Positions 37,029 through 40,527 of a stretch of 40,527 nucleotides of DNA are shown here, in pieces (the stretch's first letter is position 1; the number at the start of each line of letters is the position of its first letter). The notes under the pieces are model-generated. The model saw only the letters and a program-made list of their open reading frames with translations, made no database searches and was not told the origin of the DNA. This DNA is from JAVBNO01 sp031551485. Its GTDB lineage: Bacteria; Bacillota; Clostridia; Oscillospirales; Ruminococcaceae. A program made the position numbers and the translations under genes. Where the stretch lies: positions 1 through 40,527 of the forward strand of contig JAVBNO010000002.1 in assembly GCA_031551485.1 (NCBI GenBank), given 5' to 3'.

Positions 37029-38129
37029 ATGCCAAAACAGGAATATAAGCGTGTAACATTCACCTTTGAGGGCAAACGATATGAGAGGGCAGGGAAGACT
37101 CTTTCGGAAGCCCACGAAAAAGCTGCCGAGCTAAAAGCAGCCTTAAGACGGGGCGAGGTGGGCATTTCGGGCGCGATGACGGTAAAGCGGTGGGCCGAAG
37201 AGTGGCTGGAAACATACAAAGGCCCATCGATTGGCGATGGACAGTATGCCAATTACCGGCTGCATATTGATCATGTCATTATTCCCGCCATTGGCAGTTA
37301 TAAATTGAGAGATGTGAAAGACGTTCATCTGCAGAAAATCCTGAATTCACGCGCCGGCAAAAGTCAGTCTGATCTTTCAAAATTGCGTAATACATTACGC
37401 GCTATCTTTAAGCAGGCCTATATCTCAAGACTGATTATGCATACCCCTGCTGAAAACTTGACCGTGCCTGCCTCCGAAAACGGGACACATCGAAGTATTA
37501 CCGACCTGGAACGCAAAATGATATTGAAGCTGGCTGCAACCCACAAGGCAGGCTTGTGGGTGATGCTGTCGCTATATTGCGGCATTCGGCCCGGAGAAGC
37601 CCGTGCGCTGAATTGGCAGCATGTTGACTTGGAAAAAAAGTTATTGCATGTTGAGGTTGCCATGAAAGCACATACCACCAAAATAGGGAAGCCCAAAAGC
37701 GCGGCAGGCATTCGGGATATTCCCATCCCAAATCATTTTATCCCCATACTGGCCGCACAGATTGGGGACCCGTTTACACCGGTTCTCCTTCACACGTCCG
37801 GCCGGCGGCATACCAAATCAACAATGGATAGTTTATGGCGTTCCTTTGTTTTGGATCTTGATATCTTAATGGGGGCCAAGTTTGAAAAGGTGAAAGCCAA
37901 AGATGATAAAATGCGCACCCGAAAAATAATGTCGGTTGTCGCGCCGGATTTATCTCCGTACTGCTTGCGGCATACATATTGTACAGACCTGCAGGATGCC
38001 GGTGTCCCTATCAATGTGGCACGTTACCTTATGGGCCATGCCAGCATCGTAATGACGTCTCGTATCTACACTCATACCACAGAAAAAGTTATACAGGATG
38101 CAGCCGATAAGATTAACAAACTCGCTTGA
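37029..38129 (+). CDS. int: Phage integrase, tyrosine recombinase
   Basis: The 366-residue protein has an N-terminal arm-binding domain (about 1-50), a core-binding SAM-like domain (50-150), and the catalytic domain. Key residues are Arg187 in CGIRPGEARAL, Lys near 224, Arg314 in YCLRHTY, His337 in LMGHAS and the nucleophile Tyr347 in TSRIYTHTT. The first His of the H-x-x-R box is Tyr311, a known variation. It lies 90 bp from attR and would catalyse integration and excision at tRNA-Gly. GGAAGGAGG precedes the ATG. Confidence 0.95.
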   Translation: MPKQEYKRVTFTFEGKRYERAGKTLSEAHEKAAELKAALRRGEVGISGAMTVKRWAEEWLETYKGPSIGDGQYANYRLHIDHVIIPAIGSYKLRDVKDVHLQKILNSRAGKSQSDLSKLRNTLRAIFKQAYISRLIMHTPAENLTVPASENGTHRSITDLERKMILKLAATHKAGLWVMLSLYCGIRPGEARALNWQHVDLEKKLLHVEVAMKAHTTKIGKPKSAAGIRDIPIPNHFIPILAAQIGDPFTPVLLHTSGRRHTKSTMDSLWRSFVLDLDILMGAKFEKVKAKDDKMRTRKIMSVVAPDLSPYCLRHTYCTDLQDAGVPINVARYLMGHASIVMTSRIYTHTTEKVIQDAADKINKLA

Positions 38130-38219
38130 CACTGTCCCTTGGCATATGATATTATTACACGGTGGGTGTTGCCGTGGGATTTGTTCCGCAAATACGCCTG
38201 CAATGGGAATTGTTGCCAC

Positions 38220-38263
38220 CCTTCCAAGCTGGTTACGTGGGTTCGATTCCCATCACCCGCTCC
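38220..38263. repeat. attR (44-bp tRNA-Gly core)
   Basis: It is identical to attL. It is the displaced original 3' end of the host tRNA-Gly gene, no longer part of a tRNA. It lies 90 bp downstream of the integrase stop. Confidence 0.95.
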
Positions 38264-38297
38264 GTCGCTCACTTTTCATTTTCTGTGGGGTCTATAT

Positions 38298-38374
38298 GCG
38301 CCAGTAGCTCAGCTGGATAGAGCAACTGCCTTCTAAGCAGTAGGCCAGGGGTTCGAGTCCCTTCTGGCGCGCCA
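38298..38374 (+). tRNA. tRNA-Arg (anticodon TCT)
   Basis: The acceptor GCGCCAG pairs with CTGGCGC (38364-38370), the anticodon loop is CTTCTAA, and CCA is encoded at 38372-38374. It was second in the original tRNA operon and now lies behind attR. Confidence 0.95.
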
Positions 38375-38480
38375 AATCAGTCGATTCGAGCTTTCGCTCT
38401 GATTGAGATAGAAGGTCTGCTCTTACTTTGGCACCAATCGGCATATTCGTTCATTTTTTGCGCATATTTCTTTTATATAT

Positions 38481-38558
<78 letters not shown>

Positions 38559-38599
38559 AATGTCAAACATTGCCCCGGAATACGGGGCAATGTATATAG

Positions 38600-38674
38600 T
38601 GGGCTGTCGCCAAGCGGTAAGGCACAGGACTTTGACTCCTGCATCCGATGGTTCAAATCCATCCAGCCCAGCCA
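38600..38674 (+). tRNA. tRNA-Gln (anticodon TTG)
   Basis: The acceptor TGGGCTG pairs with CAGCCCA (38664-38670), the anticodon loop is CTTTGAC, and CCA is encoded at 38672-38674. It is the last tRNA of the operon, directly followed by a strong terminator. Confidence 0.95.
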
Positions 38675-38718
38675 AAACGAAATGGCTCCATCTTTTTTGG
38701 ATGGAGCCATTTCGTTTT
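38674..38718. terminator. Terminator of the tRNA operon
   Basis: A perfect 19-bp inverted repeat (38674-38692 and 38700-38718) has a 7-nt loop and ends in TTTT on the plus strand, with AAAA at its start. It can work in both directions. Confidence 0.88.
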
Positions 38719-38858
38719 GCAAGATTTCACCGCAATTCACATCAGGGCTGGATGCCCCAGGCGCCAATTCGGGTGCAATCGACTTTTTGGCTGTGCTGTG
38801 TTAAAATAAATGAGGATTTCGATCATTGATTTTCAAAAGTTGAAGGGACAGTTTTTTC

Positions 38859-39671
38859 ATGATATCCAAGCAGCCTTACCCCATATTTGATATACACACC
38901 CACGCCTTTCCGGACAAACTGGCCAAGCGCGCCACAGAAAGCACGGCGCAAAATGCCAAAATTCCTTTTTACCATGATGGCACTTTTCAGGGACTTTGCC
39001 GCTACGAGCAAGAGGGAGGCGCGTCCGGGTTTTTGCTTTTACCCATTGCGACTAATCCGACGTCGGTACCTGCGGTCAATACCTGGGCGGCCAGCATAAT
39101 GGGTGACAATGTGTATGCCTTTGGCAGCATCCACCCGGATTTTGTGGCGTACGAAGAGGAGCTTGACCGCATTGTAGCTTTGGGACTTAAAGGTATCAAG
39201 CTGCACCCGGAGTTCCAGGAGTTTTTTGTGGATGAAGAGCGGATGTTCCCGCTTTATAAGGCCATTTTTGCTCGCAATTTGATCGTGTGTTTTCATGCGG
39301 GTATTGACATCGGTTTTCCATTGCCCGCCCGGGGCGATGTCAAGCGATTGGCCAAAGTGTGTGATGCTTTTCCCGCTGGCAGAATGATCATGGCGCACAT
39401 GGGCGGATTTTGGCAATATGACCTTGTCTGCGAGCATCTTGTCGGACGGCAGAATGTATGGATGGACACCTCTTTCGCCGCAGAGAGAATGAAGCCGGAA
39501 GAAATTAAGCATTTGGTAGCACTGCATGGTGCAAAGAGGTTTTTATTCGGCAGCGATGCGCCCTGGGCACAATTTGATGTGGCCAAAAATGCCGTGCTAA
39601 ACGCAGGGTTGGATGAGGCCATATTGGCCGACATCTTTTATCATAATGCGGCCGCCTTGCTTCAAATTTAA
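38859..39671 (+). CDS. Amidohydrolase family (TIM-barrel) protein
   Basis: The 270-residue protein has the metal-site pattern of the amidohydrolase_2 group: FDIHTHAFP (HxH) at the N-terminus, GIKLHPEFQEF, VCFHAGID, IMAHMGGFWQY and FLFGSDAPWAQFD with the catalytic Asp. Members include decarboxylases and hydrolases; the substrate is not predictable here. GTTGAAGGGAC lies about 14 nt before the ATG. It is a single gene between two strong terminators. Confidence 0.87.
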   Translation: MISKQPYPIFDIHTHAFPDKLAKRATESTAQNAKIPFYHDGTFQGLCRYEQEGGASGFLLLPIATNPTSVPAVNTWAASIMGDNVYAFGSIHPDFVAYEEELDRIVALGLKGIKLHPEFQEFFVDEERMFPLYKAIFARNLIVCFHAGIDIGFPLPARGDVKRLAKVCDAFPAGRMIMAHMGGFWQYDLVCEHLVGRQNVWMDTSFAAERMKPEEIKHLVALHGAKRFLFGSDAPWAQFDVAKNAVLNAGLDEAILADIFYHNAAALLQI

Positions 39672-39681
39672 ATGACTTTAC

Positions 39682-39719
39682 AAACAGAAAAACCCGCCTT
39701 CAGGCGGGCTTTTCTGTTT
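39682..39719. terminator. Bidirectional terminator between the amidohydrolase gene and gdhA
   Basis: AAACAGAAAAACCCGCC (39682-39698) pairs with GGCGGG and TTTTCTGTTT (39703-39719) around TTCA. It gives a T-run in both directions, fitting the convergent genes. Confidence 0.88.
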
Positions 39720-39782
39720 GTTCCTATCGCATATCACTCGAATGATATGTCACTTCAAAACGCAGCGAGGTAAGCCGGTTTT

Positions 39783-40527
39783 TTAGATAAGGCCTTCCCA
39801 AAGCATGGCGTTGGCCACTTTCATAAAGCCTGCAATGTTGGCGCCGACCACCAGGTTGCCCTCAACGCCGTATTTTTTTGCAGCGTCGAAGCTGGCGTGA
39901 AAAATGCTCTTCATGATATCTTTCAGGCGGTTGTCAACCTCTTCGAAAGCCCATTGGAGGCGGATAGAGTTTTGGGACATTTCCAGCCCGCTGACGGCAA
40001 CACCGCCGGCGTTGGCCGCTTTGCCGGGGGCAAACAACACACCGTTTTTCTGGAAAATTTTCACGGCTTCCGGCGTGCTGGGCATATTGGCGCCCTCGGC
40101 TACCGCCATTACGCCGTTATTCACCAGCGCCTGAGCAGCCTTTTCATCCAGTTCGTTTTGTGTGGCACAGGGAAGGGCAATATCACATTTAATGTCCCAA
40201 ATCCCGGAACAGCCTTCGCTATAGGTGGAGCCCGCTTTGCGCTTGGCATATTCGCTGATGCGGCCGCGCTCTACTTCTTTAATTTGTTTGAGGACGGTCA
40301 AATCAATGCCTTGTTCATCGTAAACAAATCCGTTTGAATCGTTCATAGCAACGACTTTGGCGCCCATTTGCTGGGCCTTTTGAGCTGCATAAATGGCCAC
40401 GTTACCAGAACCGGAGATGATGACGGTTTTGCCTTTCATGGACTCCTTTTTCATGCAGAGAAGCATCTCTTCCACCAGGTATAACAAGCCATAGCCAGTG
40501 GCCTCGGTGCGGGCAAAGGAACCGCCG
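39783..40527 (-). CDS. gdhA: Glutamate dehydrogenase (NADP-type), 3' part
   Basis: The gene runs off the right edge, leaving the C-terminal 248 residues of a protein normally near 445. Seen are GGSFARTEATGYGLLYLVEEML, the dinucleotide fold start KTVIISGSGNVAIYAAQKA, IKCDIALPCATQNELDEKAA and GVLFAPGKAANAGGVAVSGLEMSQN. It converts 2-oxoglutarate and ammonium to glutamate. It is convergent with the amidohydrolase gene across a terminator. The 7-bp inverted repeat CATATCA/TGATATG at 39730-39749 lies after its stop. Confidence 0.95.
   Translation of the reverse strand, partial: GGSFARTEATGYGLLYLVEEMLLCMKKESMKGKTVIISGSGNVAIYAAQKAQQMGAKVVAMNDSNGFVYDEQGIDLTVLKQIKEVERGRISEYAKRKAGSTYSEGCSGIWDIKCDIALPCATQNELDEKAAQALVNNGVMAVAEGANMPSTPEAVKIFQKNGVLFAPGKAANAGGVAVSGLEMSQNSIRLQWAFEEVDNRLKDIMKSIFHASFDAAKKYGVEGNLVVGANIAGFMKVANAMLWEGLI

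Larger units (their letters stand above)
13978..38263. mobile_element. 24.2-kb tRNA-Gly-integrated prophage-like element lacking head genes
   Basis: The element is bounded by 44-bp identical repeats (13978-14021 and 38220-38263) covering the tRNA-Gly anticodon-loop-to-CCA region. The integrase lies 90 bp inside attR. Inside are a repressor/Cro-like switch, early replication genes, an ArpU-like activator, a complete siphovirus-type tail operon, holin and endolysin. Terminase, portal, protease, scaffold, major capsid and connectors are all absent. It could be a defective prophage, an F-type tailocin, or a tail-encoding satellite. Cargo genes on the opposite strand interrupt the late operon. Confidence 0.93.

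Overview
The window looks like a piece of a Clostridia-type Firmicutes chromosome: strong GGAGG-type ribosome binding sites, consensus sigma-A promoters, a TlpA/CXXC-peptide/ferredoxin cluster and Gram-positive siphophage tail and lysis genes. The taxon below class level cannot be read from the sequence. Everything here was worked out by eye; family names rest on recognised motifs and gene order, not on searches.

Positions 1-13827 are host genes. The first 3.9 kb is an eroded accessory patch: a methyltransferase-like membrane protein, a relaxase pseudogene with about four frameshifts, a VOC/PhnB-like gene, a 21-bp perfect inverted repeat and two gene fragments. Then come housekeeping genes: an RlmD-like rRNA methyltransferase (- strand), an ABC-F ATPase, an AI-2E-family exporter translationally coupled to a UvrD-like helicase, an SPL-family radical SAM protein, a DUF1801 protein, and a cluster of TlpA lipoprotein, 53-residue CXXC membrane peptide and membrane 4Fe-4S protein. 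A consensus promoter then starts a tRNA operon with tRNA-Gly(TCC).

Positions 13978-38263 are a 24.2-kb prophage-like element inserted in that tRNA-Gly gene. It is bounded by 44-bp direct repeats (attL, attR), and its tyrosine integrase lies beside attR. A CI/LexA-like S24 repressor (+) and a Cro-like gene (-) face away from each other across a promoter/operator region. The early leftward operon has an excisionase-like protein, a secreted glucosaminidase, small zinc and HTH proteins, and a primase-helicase. An ArpU/RinA-like late regulator follows. The late operon then goes straight to tail genes: terminator, tube, chaperones, tape measure, Dit, fibre/adhesin genes, Tal, receptor-binding candidates, holin, M23 endolysin. 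No terminase, portal, protease, scaffold, capsid or connector gene is present. The tail and lysis frames look intact, so the element may be an F-type (non-contractile) tailocin or a tail-only defective prophage or satellite.

The most striking structure is at 15321-17678. The last tail-fibre position is an array: two unrelated receptor-binding candidates share the same first eight codons and sit between matching direct repeats, with a chimeric truncated holin between them. Recombination in either repeat pair would leave a clean single-fibre operon carrying one or the other protein, so it resembles a two-state specificity locus. Cargo genes interrupt the element: a PH-domain gene inside the tail module, an orphan HicB with a remnant of hicA plus a lipoprotein, a small island flanked by 60-bp repeats, and a voltage-gated K+ channel next to the repressor.

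Positions 38264-40527 return to the host: tRNA-Arg, tRNA-His and tRNA-Gln (now cut off from the tRNA-Gly promoter), an amidohydrolase, and the 3' part of a glutamate dehydrogenase gene running off the right edge.
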